NCBI GenBank assembly: GCA_963761705.1
Contig: CAVXHK010000001.1
Location: 1,612,001-1,676,000, forward strand
DNA length: 64,000 nt
Source of the DNA: CAVVKW01 sp963761705
GTDB lineage: Bacteria > Verrucomicrobiota > Verrucomicrobiia > Chthoniobacterales > JAATET01
Reading direction: 5' to 3'
Positions within the stretch are counted from its first letter, which is position 1, and the number at the start of each line of letters is the position of its first letter. The translations under genes and the position numbers were made by a program. The notes beneath the pieces were generated by a model. The model saw only the letters and a list, made by a program, of their open reading frames with translations. It had not been told where the DNA came from and made no database searches. Shown piece after piece: positions 25,101-33,363 of this stretch.

Positions 25101-25258
25101 TCATCGCGAATCCTCGTCGCGCAGCCCGGAGCCGGCAGGATCGACGAGGTCGGTGATCTTCCAAGCTCCGGCTTCGTTGGCGGCGAAAATGACGTAGATT
25201 TCCGGCGGATCGCCGGCGCTAGAGCCACAACAACTACTGACGCGAGGAGACGTTTCAT
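25101..25258 (-). pseudogene. Frameshifted remnant of a small secreted protein gene
   Basis: The ATG at 25258 begins a good signal peptide (MKRLLASVVVVALAPA), but the frame that looks like mature protein is another one: GDPPEIYVIFAANEAGAW, then KITDLVDPAGSGLRDEDSR, ending at the TGA at 25101-25103. The two overlap around GTGGCTCTAGCGCCGGCG. The span is 158 bases, not a multiple of three. The tail resembles the C-terminus of small secreted domains with a W-K-I-x-D motif. It is probably a gene with an internal deletion. Confidence 0.55.
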
Positions 25259-25308
25259 CCCGCTCATCAACGCCTTACCAATTCTCCGAACAAGGCAATT
25301 CGCACGGG

Positions 25309-25488
25309 TCAGCAGGAATTCCCCACCGCCTCAGCGAATTCCGGCCAAAGCTTCACTGGTGCGTTGCCGTCGAGTGCCCCCGACGGATTGGTGCGGTAGG
25401 TCATGTCAAAGGCCGGAGCCAGCGAGCAGTCCCCGTCGCGATTCATGAGAAAAGTGATTTTCTTCACGTGATCGTCCGTCCCGGATTG
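25309..25488 (-). pseudogene. HipA-like kinase fragment
   Basis: A 58-residue stretch reads GTDDHVKKITFLMNRDGDCS, then LAPAFDMTYRTNPSGALDGN, then APVKLWPEFAEAVGNSC and a stop. In HipA serine/threonine kinases the catalytic region reads N-T-D-D-H-x-K-N, followed by S/L-A-P-A-F-D-x-T-Y, so this is the catalytic-loop and downstream segment of a HipA toxin. The rest, both N-terminal and C-terminal, is missing, and no HipB antitoxin is seen. The open frame continues upstream into unrelated sequence next to the start of the GT4 gene. Confidence 0.75.
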
Positions 25489-25565
25489 GGATGCCGGGTG
25501 GGGGGATGTTTTGCCGCGAAATGCGGCCGGGTTTGGGGTGGGATTCGATAGAGTGTTGGGAATCA

Positions 25566-27836
25566 ATGGAAACTTCATCGGCGGAAGCGCTTACTCGGAT
25601 CGCGTTTTTGGGCGATTATCTCCCGCGGCAATGCGGAGTCGCCACATTTACGACCGATCTGTGTGAGGCGATTGCGGGGCGGTTTGATTCCGTGGATTGC
25701 CTCGTGGTGGCGGTGAACGACCGGGCGGAGGGGTATGATTATCCGGAGCGGGTGCGGTTCGAGATCGATGAGCGGGATTTGCAATCGTATCAGCGGGCGG
25801 CGGAGTATCTGAACATCAGCCAAGTCGACGTGGTGTGCGTGCAGCACGAGTTTGGGATTTACGGTGGGAAGTCCGGGAGTCATTTGCTGACGCTGTTGCG
25901 GGGGTTGCGGATGCCGGTGGTGACGACGTTGCACACGGTGCTGAGGTCACCGAATCGGGAGCAGCGGGAGGTGATGGAGCAGTTGGTCGAGGTGTCGGCG
26001 CGGTTGGTGGTGATGACGGAGATGGGGCGGGATCTGTTGCGGGAGGTTTACGGGGTGGCCGCGGAGAAGATCGCCCTCGTCGCGCACGGGATTCCCGACG
26101 TCGCGCTGACGGATCCGGATTTGTCGAAGAAGCAATTTGGACTCGATGGGCGGACGGTGTTGCTGACGTTTGGATTGTTGTCGCCGGGGAAGGGGATCGA
26201 GCACGTGATCGACGCGTTGCCGGAGATCATCGAGGAGCATCCGAAGGTGACTTACGTCGTGTTGGGAGCGACGCATCCGAATCTGCGCAAGCGTGACGGG
26301 GAGGCTTACCGGTTGTCGCTGCAGCGGCGGGCGGAGGCGCGGGGGGTGGCGGAGCACGTGACGTTCTACGATCAATTCGTTTCGCTCGAGCAGTTGTTGG
26401 AGTTCATCGGGGCGACGGATCTTTACGTGACGCCGTATCTGAACGAGGAGCAGATTACGTCCGGGACGCTCGCTTACGCGTTTGGGGCGGGGAAGGCCGT
26501 GGTGTCGACGCCTTATTGGCACGCGCGGGAGTTGTTGGCGGACGGGCGAGGGATGCTGGTGCCGTTTGGCGACGGGGGTGCGATCGCGGGGGCGGTGAAG
26601 ACATTTTTAGGAGATCCGGAATTGCTGCGGCGGACGCGGGAGGAGGCACATCGTCTCGGGCGGAAGATGATCTGGCCGCGGGCGGCGGAGCATTACGTCG
26701 AGGCGTTTGCGGCGGCGTGCCGGGAGGCGGTGGTGGAGGTGCCGGACGAACGGCCCTACCTGTTGCCCCCGCTGAATTTGTCGCACGTGGTGACGTTGAC
26801 GGACGACACGGGAATTCTGCAGCACGCCGTGTACACGGTGCCGCGGTACCGGGAGGGGCACACGACGGACGACAACGCGCGGGCGATCATCCTGGCGTAT
26901 TGGTTGGAGGAGACGAGTGGTTCTGAGGTGCTGAAAATCCAGACGCGGGCGGCGCGGTATCTGGCATTTCTGTGGGAGGCGTTTGATTGGGAGACGGGGC
27001 GGTTTCGGAATTTTTACAGCTATGATCGCAGGTGGCTGGACGAGCCGGGGGCATCGGACGTGGCGGACGCGCGGGCGCTGTGGGCGCTGGGAACCGCGCT
27101 CGGGCGGCGGGGGGAGAACGAGGGATTTCGCGCGTTGGCGAAGGAGTTGTTCGATCGGGCGCTGCCGGGGGCGGCGGATTTCCCTTCGCCGCGGGCGTGG
27201 GCTTTCACGTTGCTGGCGATTCACGAGTATCTTCGGAAGAACGCGGATGACGGTGCGGCGCTGGAGTTGCGGAGCTTGCTCACGGCGAAGCTCGTCGACG
27301 TCTACGAGCGGGTGGCGGGGGACGGGTGGTGCTGGTTCGAGGAGGCTCTGGCCTACGATAATGCGGTGATGCCGCACGCGCTGATCCTGAGTGGGCGTTG
27401 GACGCCGGACAAGCGGGCGCTCGAAATCGGGCTCGAGTCGCTGGGGTGGCTGGCCGCGGTGCAGACGTCGGAGGTGGGGTATTTCTCGCCGGTCGGGTCG
27501 AACGGATTTTATCCCCGGGGCGGGGAGCGGGCGCAATTTGATCAGCAGCCGCTCGAGTCCCAATCGATGATCTCGGCGTGTCTGGAGGCGCATCGGTTGA
27601 CGGGTGACGAGCGGTGGTGGCGCGAGGCGCGGAAGGCGTTTGAATGGTTTCTCGGGAGCAACGATCTCGGGGTTCCGCTTTACGATTCGGCGACGGGTGG
27701 GTGCCGCGATGGATTGCACGCGGATCGGACGAATGAGAACCAGGGCGCGGAGTCGACGCTGGCGTTTCATTTATCGCTGGCGGAGATGCGGATGGCGTCC
27801 GTGGGGATTTCGCTTTCGGATGAATTGGAAGCGTGA
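25566..27836 (+). CDS. Family 4 glycosyltransferase with a C-terminal alpha/alpha-barrel domain
   Basis: A 756-residue fusion. About residues 10-390 are a GT-B glycosyltransferase of family GT4: FLGDYLPRQCGVATFTTDL, the QHEFGIYGG segment, LTFGLLSPGKGIEHVIDALP (nucleotide-sugar binding start of domain 2) and the E-x7-E-like YLNEEQITSGTLAYAFGAGK. About 410-750 form a helical-barrel region (TDDNARAIILAYWLEET, WCWFEEALAYDNAVMPHAL, DRTNENQGAESTLAFHLSL) like glycoside-hydrolase-type (alpha/alpha)6 folds. The start at 25566 is preferred over the upstream GC-rich extension. It heads a GT4-GH130-GT4 unit, the GH130 gene starting 16 bases later, which suggests synthesis and trimming of a mannose-type glycan. 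Confidence 0.88.
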   Translation: METSSAEALTRIAFLGDYLPRQCGVATFTTDLCEAIAGRFDSVDCLVVAVNDRAEGYDYPERVRFEIDERDLQSYQRAAEYLNISQVDVVCVQHEFGIYGGKSGSHLLTLLRGLRMPVVTTLHTVLRSPNREQREVMEQLVEVSARLVVMTEMGRDLLREVYGVAAEKIALVAHGIPDVALTDPDLSKKQFGLDGRTVLLTFGLLSPGKGIEHVIDALPEIIEEHPKVTYVVLGATHPNLRKRDGEAYRLSLQRRAEARGVAEHVTFYDQFVSLEQLLEFIGATDLYVTPYLNEEQITSGTLAYAFGAGKAVVSTPYWHARELLADGRGMLVPFGDGGAIAGAVKTFLGDPELLRRTREEAHRLGRKMIWPRAAEHYVEAFAAACREAVVEVPDERPYLLPPLNLSHVVTLTDDTGILQHAVYTVPRYREGHTTDDNARAIILAYWLEETSGSEVLKIQTRAARYLAFLWEAFDWETGRFRNFYSYDRRWLDEPGASDVADARALWALGTALGRRGENEGFRALAKELFDRALPGAADFPSPRAWAFTLLAIHEYLRKNADDGAALELRSLLTAKLVDVYERVAGDGWCWFEEALAYDNAVMPHALILSGRWTPDKRALEIGLESLGWLAAVQTSEVGYFSPVGSNGFYPRGGERAQFDQQPLESQSMISACLEAHRLTGDERWWREARKAFEWFLGSNDLGVPLYDSATGGCRDGLHADRTNENQGAESTLAFHLSLAEMRMASVGISLSDELEA

Positions 27837-27851
27837 AATAACCCGCGGGCG

Positions 27852-29309
27852 ATGATGAAGGGCGGGGCTTTGCGAGTGACGAGGATGGGGTTGGTGCTGC
27901 GACCGCAGAGTCGGCGGGTGCTGGTGCGGCCGTTTTTAACGGAGGACGCCGAGCGGGTGCGGCACCTGGTTGAGCGGATTTGCACGCTCGAGGAGGCGGA
28001 AGTGGGGCGGGCGCTGGCGTTGGTGTTGGCGGAATTCGCAGAGCGGCACGAGGACATGCAGAAGGTGTTGCGGCGGCATTTCGAGCGGGCGACGCGGCAT
28101 TTCCAGGGCTGGCAGGATTGGTCGAAGGAGCGGCGATTGCTGGCGGGCGCTTACTTCACGAGTGAGTACGCGCTCGAGTCGGCGGCCCTGTTCAACCCGT
28201 CGATCGTCCCGGCCCCAGATCAGGGTGGCGTGGCGGAGGGTGGGTTGCGATTCATCATGAGTCTGCGGGCGACGGGCGAGGGGCACATTTCGTCGATCGA
28301 GTTCCGGGAGGGTGTGGTTGACGCGGCGGGCGGGGTGAGCGTGGAGGATGCGAGGTCGATGGTGACGGAACCGGTGCGGGTCGAGAACGCGACTTACGAG
28401 TCGGGGATGTTCACGCGGAAGTTGGAGGAATTGGGGCTGGACTCGGACCTCTCGCGGACGGTCATGGAGGGGCTGGGGGAACATTTCACGCTCGCGGATT
28501 TGCGGCGGGAGTTGGAGCGGATCGAGTGGCCGGACGGGGAGGGGATCCGGGAGCGGGTGCGGGACGGGATGATGTTGCTGGCAGAATCGAATTACGAGAC
28601 GCGGTTCCACGCGGAACAGCGCGTCGAGGAGCGGATCATTTTCCCGTCGTCGCCGAGTGAGCAGAACGGAATCGAGGACGCACGGTTCGTGGCGTTTCGG
28701 CAGCCGGACGGAGCGGTGATTTATTACGCGACCTACACGGCCTACGACGGCCGGACGATCCTGCCGCAGCTGATCGAGACGAGGGACTTTCTCCATTTTA
28801 AAATCCGGACGCTCAACGGACCGGCGGCGCAGAACAAGGGGATGGCGCTGTTCCCGCGGATGATCGATGGGCGGTACGTGATGCTCTCGCGGCAGGATAA
28901 CCAGAACGTGTTTCTGATGTTCTCGGACAACCCGCATTTTTGGAACGAGGCCGAGCCGTTGTTTCAGCCGCAGGAGGCGTGGGAGTTGGTGCAGATGGGG
29001 AATTGCGGGTCGCCGATTGAGACCGAGGCGGGCTGGCTGGTGCTGACGCACGGGGTGGGTCCGATGCGGAAATACAGCATCGGGGCGATCTTGTTGGATC
29101 TGAATGATCCACGGAAGGTGATCGGGCGGATGAAAGAACCGCTGCTCAATCCGGACGAGAACGAGCGCGAGGGTTACGTGCCGAACGTCGTTTACACGTG
29201 CGGGGCGCTGGTGCACGCGGGACGGTTGATTTTGCCCTACGCGATGAGCGATTACGCGACGGGCTTTGCGACGGTGGATCTCGGGGAATTGCTGGAGCGT
29301 CTGACGTGA
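27852..29309 (+). CDS. GH130 family glycoside phosphorylase/hydrolase
   Basis: A 485-residue protein of glycoside hydrolase family 130. The five-bladed propeller marks include FNPSIVPAPDQ and, critically, NGIEDARFVAF, where the conserved Asp of E-D-A-R is the catalytic acid. MALFPRMIDGRYVMLSRQD, LVQMGNCGSPIETEAGWLVL and GVGPMRKYSIGAILLDLNDP follow. GH130 enzymes phosphorolyse or hydrolyse beta-1,2- or beta-1,4-mannosides. The long N-terminal region of about 90 residues before the propeller places it in the larger subgroup, where beta-1,2-mannan activity is common; this is an inference. Its TGA overlaps the GTG of the next GT4. Confidence 0.88.
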   Translation: MMKGGALRVTRMGLVLRPQSRRVLVRPFLTEDAERVRHLVERICTLEEAEVGRALALVLAEFAERHEDMQKVLRRHFERATRHFQGWQDWSKERRLLAGAYFTSEYALESAALFNPSIVPAPDQGGVAEGGLRFIMSLRATGEGHISSIEFREGVVDAAGGVSVEDARSMVTEPVRVENATYESGMFTRKLEELGLDSDLSRTVMEGLGEHFTLADLRRELERIEWPDGEGIRERVRDGMMLLAESNYETRFHAEQRVEERIIFPSSPSEQNGIEDARFVAFRQPDGAVIYYATYTAYDGRTILPQLIETRDFLHFKIRTLNGPAAQNKGMALFPRMIDGRYVMLSRQDNQNVFLMFSDNPHFWNEAEPLFQPQEAWELVQMGNCGSPIETEAGWLVLTHGVGPMRKYSIGAILLDLNDPRKVIGRMKEPLLNPDENEREGYVPNVVYTCGALVHAGRLILPYAMSDYATGFATVDLGELLERLT

Positions 29310-30328
29310 GGCGGGCGCTGCGGGTCGGGATGCTGGCCCCGATATCGTGGCGGACGCCGCCGCGGCGTTACGGTCCGTGGGAGTTGGTTGCGTCGCTGCT
29401 GACGGAGGGATTGGTGGAGGCCGGGGTCGAGGTGACGCTTTTTGCGACGGGGGATTCCGTGACGGCAGGGCGACTGGAGTCGGTTTGTCCGCGGGGGTAT
29501 TCGGAGGATCCGACGGTGGACGCGAAGGTGTGGGAGTGTCTGCACATCGCGAACTGCTTCGAGCGGGCCGGGGAATTCGACGTGATCCACAATCAGTTCG
29601 ATTTCCTGCCGCTAAGTTTCAGCGGGCTGGTCGGCACGCCGTTGGTCACGACGATTCACGGATTCTCGTCGGAGCGAATTCTGCCGGTCTACGAGCGTTA
29701 CAACGCGGGGGGGTATTACGTCGCGATCAGCGACGCGGACCGGAACGCGCGGTTAAATTACGCCGCAACGATTCACCACGGGATCGACGTGGATGAGTTT
29801 TCGTTCGTCGAGGTGCCGGAAGACTACTTGTTGTTTTACGGACGGATTCATCCGGACAAGGGCGCGGCGGAGGCGATCGAGGTCGCACGGCGAGCGGGGC
29901 GGCGGTTGGTGATGGCGGGGTTGATCCAGGACGAGGGGTGCTTTCGGGAACGCGTTGAGCCGATGGTCGATGGCGACCGGGTGACGTTCCTCGGGGAGAT
30001 CGGGGCGGATCGACGGGGGGAAGTGCTGGGTCGGGCGGGGGCGTTGTTGCATTTGATCAATTTCGACGAGCCGTTTGGGTTGAGCGTGATCGAGGCGATG
30101 GCGTGCGGAACGCCGGTGATCGCGAATCGACGGGGGTCGATGCCGGAATTGATTGCCGACGGGGTGACCGGATTTCTGGTCGATTCGGTCGAGGCCGGCG
30201 TGGCCGCGGTCGGGGCGCTGGCAGATTTGGAGCGGGCGGAAGTGCGAAGGGTGGCGCGCGAGCGGTGGTCGGTCGGTCGGATGGTGGGGGATTACCTCCG
30301 CTTGTACGACGAGATCCTCGAAAGGTAG
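29306..30328 (+). CDS. Family 4 glycosyltransferase
   Basis: A 340-residue GT-B transferase. The N-terminus VGMLAPISWRTPPRRYGPWE followed by LVASLLTEGLVEAGVEVTLF is the family GT4 substrate-side domain. Domain 2 has YLLFYGRIHPDKGAAEAIEV and the E-x7-E motif as EPFGLSVIEAMACGTPVIAN. This variant (P-P-x-x-Y-G-P-W-E near the start) is frequent in small clusters with GH130. The start is the GTG at 29306, overlapping the GH130 stop as GTGA. It probably transfers mannose or glucose from a GDP- or UDP-sugar. Two hairpins follow it. Confidence 0.92.
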   Translation: MRRALRVGMLAPISWRTPPRRYGPWELVASLLTEGLVEAGVEVTLFATGDSVTAGRLESVCPRGYSEDPTVDAKVWECLHIANCFERAGEFDVIHNQFDFLPLSFSGLVGTPLVTTIHGFSSERILPVYERYNAGGYYVAISDADRNARLNYAATIHHGIDVDEFSFVEVPEDYLLFYGRIHPDKGAAEAIEVARRAGRRLVMAGLIQDEGCFRERVEPMVDGDRVTFLGEIGADRRGEVLGRAGALLHLINFDEPFGLSVIEAMACGTPVIANRRGSMPELIADGVTGFLVDSVEAGVAAVGALADLERAEVRRVARERWSVGRMVGDYLRLYDEILER

Positions 30329-30330
30329 CG

Positions 30331-30388
30331 GACCCGGTGGGGGACCGGGTCTGCGGAGGAAAGCGGGCGGCGGTGGGGGAGCCGCCGC
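30331..30388. terminator. Double hairpin between convergent GT4 and aconitase genes
   Basis: GACCCGGT-GGGGG-ACCGGGTC (30331-30351) is an 8-base-pair stem; GCGGCGG/CCGCCGC (30367-30388) is a second stem. They lie between the ends of the plus-strand GT4 and the minus-strand acnA. There is no long T-run. Confidence 0.5.
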
Positions 30389-30398
30389 TGCCGTTGCC

Positions 30399-33230
30399 TT
30401 AAGCGACCAATTCCCGGAGGACGAACGGAAGAATGCCGCCGTGCCGGTAGTAATCGACCTCGATATCGGTGTCGATGCGGAGCTTGACGAGGACTTCCTC
30501 CGAATCGCCGCTGGCGCGGGTGATGCGGAGAGTGAGGTCCTGGCGAGGTTTGATGTCTTCGGTCAAGCCGAGGACGTCGAAGGTTTCACTGCCGTCGAGT
30601 TTGAGGGTTGCCGCGCTGGTGCCTTCGGCGAATTGGAGCGGGAGGACGCCCATGCCCACGAGATTGGAGCGGTGGATGCGTTCGTAACTGCTGGCGACGA
30701 CGGCCTTGACGCCGAGGAGTTGGGTGCCTTTGGCGGCCCAGTCGCGGGACGAGCCGGTGCCGTATTCCTGTCCGGCGATGATGACGAGCGGCGTGCCGGC
30801 CTGCTGGTAGTGCATGGAGGCGTCGAAGATGGCCATTTCCTTGCCTTCGGGCATGAGCTTCGTGACTCCGCCCTCGGTGCCCGGAACCATGAGGTTCTTG
30901 ATGCGGACGTTGGCGAAGGTGCCGCGGGTCATGACGCGGTCGTTTCCGCGACGGGAGCCGTAGCTGTTGAAGTCGGAGGCTTCGATGCCTTTTTCCTGCA
31001 GGTAGCGACCGGCCGGTGAGCTTGGCTTGATGGCTCCGGCGGGGGAGATGTGGTCGGTGGTGACGGAATCGCCGAAGATCCCGAGCGGGCGGGCACCGTG
31101 GATTTCCTCGATGCTGCCCGGGGTCATCGAGAAGTTCTCGAAGAACGGAGGGAGTTGGATGTAGGTGCTGGCGGCGTCCCACGCGTAGACTTCGCCCGGC
31201 GTGGACGGGATCTCGTTCCACTTGGGATTTTGTTCCGCGAAGTCGGTGTAGAGTTTGCGGAAAACCTCGGGTTTGAGGGCGGCGAGCATCTCGTCCTTGA
31301 TCTCCTGGAGGCTCGGCCAGAGGTCGCGGAGGAATACCTCGTTGCCGTCCTTGTCCTGGCCGAGTGCGTCGGTGGTGAGGTCGATGTCGACGCGACCCGC
31401 GAGCGCGAAGGCAACGACGAGCGGGGGCGACATGAGGAAATTTGCCTTGATGTTCTGGTGGATGCGGGCCTCGAAGTTGCGGTTGCCCGAGAGCACGGAC
31501 GCGGTGATCAGGTCGTTCTCGAGGATCGCGTCTTCGATGGCCGGATCGAGGGGGCCGGAGTTGCCGATGCAGGTCGTGCAGCCGTAGCCGACGATCTGGA
31601 AACCGAGTTTGTCGAGGTACCGCTGGAGATCGGCTTTTTTGAGGTAGTCCTGGACGACGCGGGAGCCGGGAGCCAGCGAGGTCTTCACGGCGGGGTCGAC
31701 GGTGAGGCCGCGTTCGACGGCGCGCTTGGCGAGCAGACCGGCGCCGAGCATGACGCTGGGATTGCTGGTGTTCGTGCAGCTCGTGATGGCGGCGATGAGG
31801 ACGGAGCCGTTGCCGATGGCGGTGTCGGGGCGGCTGACGGTCGACACGGGAACGGTGTCCGGGGTCGGGCGGTTGGTGACCATCTCCTCGACGTCGCGGT
31901 CCACGCCTGGGGTCAGTTCGGGCAGCGTATCCGGGACGCCTTCGCCGGTTCCGAAGGCGACTTTGAAGCGGGCGTTGGTGTCGGCGTTCGGCTGACCGTA
32001 GCCGCCGTCGGGGAGGGACTGCGCGAGGAGGTCCTTAAATTTACCGCCGAGCGCGGGGAGGTCGATGCGGTCCTGCGGGCGCTTGGGGCCAGCGACGGAG
32101 GGTTGAACGTCGGCGAGGTCGAGATCGACGTCGACGGAGTATTCGATGTCACCCTTCTTTGGCATGCCGAAGAGGCCCTGAGCTTTGAAGTAGGCTTCGA
32201 AGGCGGCGCATTGGTCCGCGGTGCGGCCGGTGGCCCCGAGGTAATTGACGGATTCTTCGTCGACCGGGAAGAAGCCCATGGTGGCACCGTATTCGGGGGC
32301 CATGTTGGCGATGGTCGCGCGGTCGGGGAGCGGGAGGGTGACGGCGCCTTCGCCGTAGAACTCGACGAATTTGCCCACGACCTTCGTTTTGCGGAGGAGT
32401 TCGGTGACGTGGAGAGCGAGGTCGGTGGCGGTGACGCCTTCGCCGAGGCGGCCGGTGAGATTGACGCCAACAACTTCTGGGGTGAGGAAATAGACCGGCT
32501 GTCCGAGCATGCCGGATTCGGCCTCGATGCCGCCAACGCCCCAACCCACGACGCCGATGCCGTTGATCATGGTGGTGTGACTGTCGGTGCCGACGAGGGT
32601 GTCGGGGTAGTAGAGTTTCGAGTCCTGATCGCCGATTTTCGAGTCGGCGGAGAGGACGCCCTTGGCGAGGTATTCGAGGTTGACCTGGTGGACGATGCCG
32701 ATGCCGGGGGGGACGACGCCGAAGGTCTCAAAGGCTTGCTGGCCCCACTTGAGAAATTCGTAGCGTTCGCGGTTGCGCGTAAATTCCATGTCGAGGTTCT
32801 TCGCCAAGGCGTCGGGGGTGCCGAAGAAGTCGACCTGGACGCTGTGGTCGACGACGAGGTCGACGGGGACGAGGGGCTCGATGATGCCGGGATTTTTTCC
32901 CAGCTTCTCCACGGCGCTGCGCATGGCGGCGAGGTCGACGAGGAGCGGGACGCCGGTGAAATCTTGGAGGACGATGCGGGCGACGACGAAGGGGATTTCT
33001 TCCTGCGCGGGAGCGCTGGCTTTCCAGTTGGCGAGGGTGCGAACGTCTTCGGGGGTGACTTTTTTGCCATCACAGTTGCGGAGGACGGATTCTAGGACGA
33101 TGCGAATGCTGACGGGGAGCTTCGAGATCGGGCCGATGCCTTGCTCTTCGAGGGCGGGGAGGGAGTGAAGGGTGCCGGTCTTGCCGGGGGAGATTTCGAA
33201 CTCTCGGAGCGTGTTGAAGGCGTCGGACAT
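30399..33230 (-). CDS. acnA: Aconitate hydratase
   Basis: A 943-residue AcnA-type aconitase isomerising citrate and isocitrate with a [4Fe-4S] cluster. Cluster ligands lie in the AITSCTNTSNPSVMLGAGL segment and in YGCTTCIGNSGPL; GTDSHTTMINGIGVVGWGVG and the swivel-domain YGTGSSRDWAAKG are also present. Length is slightly above E. coli AcnA (891). The ATG at 33230 begins MSDAFNTLREFEISPGKTGT, which is the right N-terminus. The frame is open upstream only because it runs through the palindromic repeat. lysC ends 133 bases upstream on the same strand. Confidence 0.97.
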   Translation of the reverse strand: MSDAFNTLREFEISPGKTGTLHSLPALEEQGIGPISKLPVSIRIVLESVLRNCDGKKVTPEDVRTLANWKASAPAQEEIPFVVARIVLQDFTGVPLLVDLAAMRSAVEKLGKNPGIIEPLVPVDLVVDHSVQVDFFGTPDALAKNLDMEFTRNRERYEFLKWGQQAFETFGVVPPGIGIVHQVNLEYLAKGVLSADSKIGDQDSKLYYPDTLVGTDSHTTMINGIGVVGWGVGGIEAESGMLGQPVYFLTPEVVGVNLTGRLGEGVTATDLALHVTELLRKTKVVGKFVEFYGEGAVTLPLPDRATIANMAPEYGATMGFFPVDEESVNYLGATGRTADQCAAFEAYFKAQGLFGMPKKGDIEYSVDVDLDLADVQPSVAGPKRPQDRIDLPALGGKFKDLLAQSLPDGGYGQPNADTNARFKVAFGTGEGVPDTLPELTPGVDRDVEEMVTNRPTPDTVPVSTVSRPDTAIGNGSVLIAAITSCTNTSNPSVMLGAGLLAKRAVERGLTVDPAVKTSLAPGSRVVQDYLKKADLQRYLDKLGFQIVGYGCTTCIGNSGPLDPAIEDAILENDLITASVLSGNRNFEARIHQNIKANFLMSPPLVVAFALAGRVDIDLTTDALGQDKDGNEVFLRDLWPSLQEIKDEMLAALKPEVFRKLYTDFAEQNPKWNEIPSTPGEVYAWDAASTYIQLPPFFENFSMTPGSIEEIHGARPLGIFGDSVTTDHISPAGAIKPSSPAGRYLQEKGIEASDFNSYGSRRGNDRVMTRGTFANVRIKNLMVPGTEGGVTKLMPEGKEMAIFDASMHYQQAGTPLVIIAGQEYGTGSSRDWAAKGTQLLGVKAVVASSYERIHRSNLVGMGVLPLQFAEGTSAATLKLDGSETFDVLGLTEDIKPRQDLTLRITRASGDSEEVLVKLRIDTDIEVDYYRHGGILPFVLRELVA

Positions 33231-33281
33231 GTGGTGAATATCGCAGAGGTTTCCGGGGGGGTGCAAGTCCGGGTGAGTGAT

Positions 33282-33359
33282 CTCGCGCAGAGGCGCAGAG
33301 GCGCAGAGGGATACGATTCGAAATGGAGATTCTCTGCGCCTCTGCGTCTCTGCGCGAGA
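33282..33359. repeat. Long near-perfect inverted repeat (28-base arms)
   Basis: TCTCGCGCAGAGGCGCAGAG plus GCGCAGAG (arm 33281-33308) is complementary to the arm at 33332-33359 with one mismatch; the loop is 23 bases. Each arm is built from a GCAGAGGC-type 9-base unit. It follows the lysC stop by four bases and precedes acnA, so it may act as a terminator/attenuator in a folded RNA. I know this GCGCCTCTGCG type as a common dispersed extragenic repeat in environmental bacterial genomes. Confidence 0.85.
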
Positions 33360-33363
33360 CAAC

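Noticed and set aside
31050..33095. 681-residue plus-strand ORF opposite aconitase
   Set aside because: Antisense shadow of acnA: composition is Gly/Val/Asp/Glu-rich with no motif, and the minus-strand frame encodes a full aconitase.
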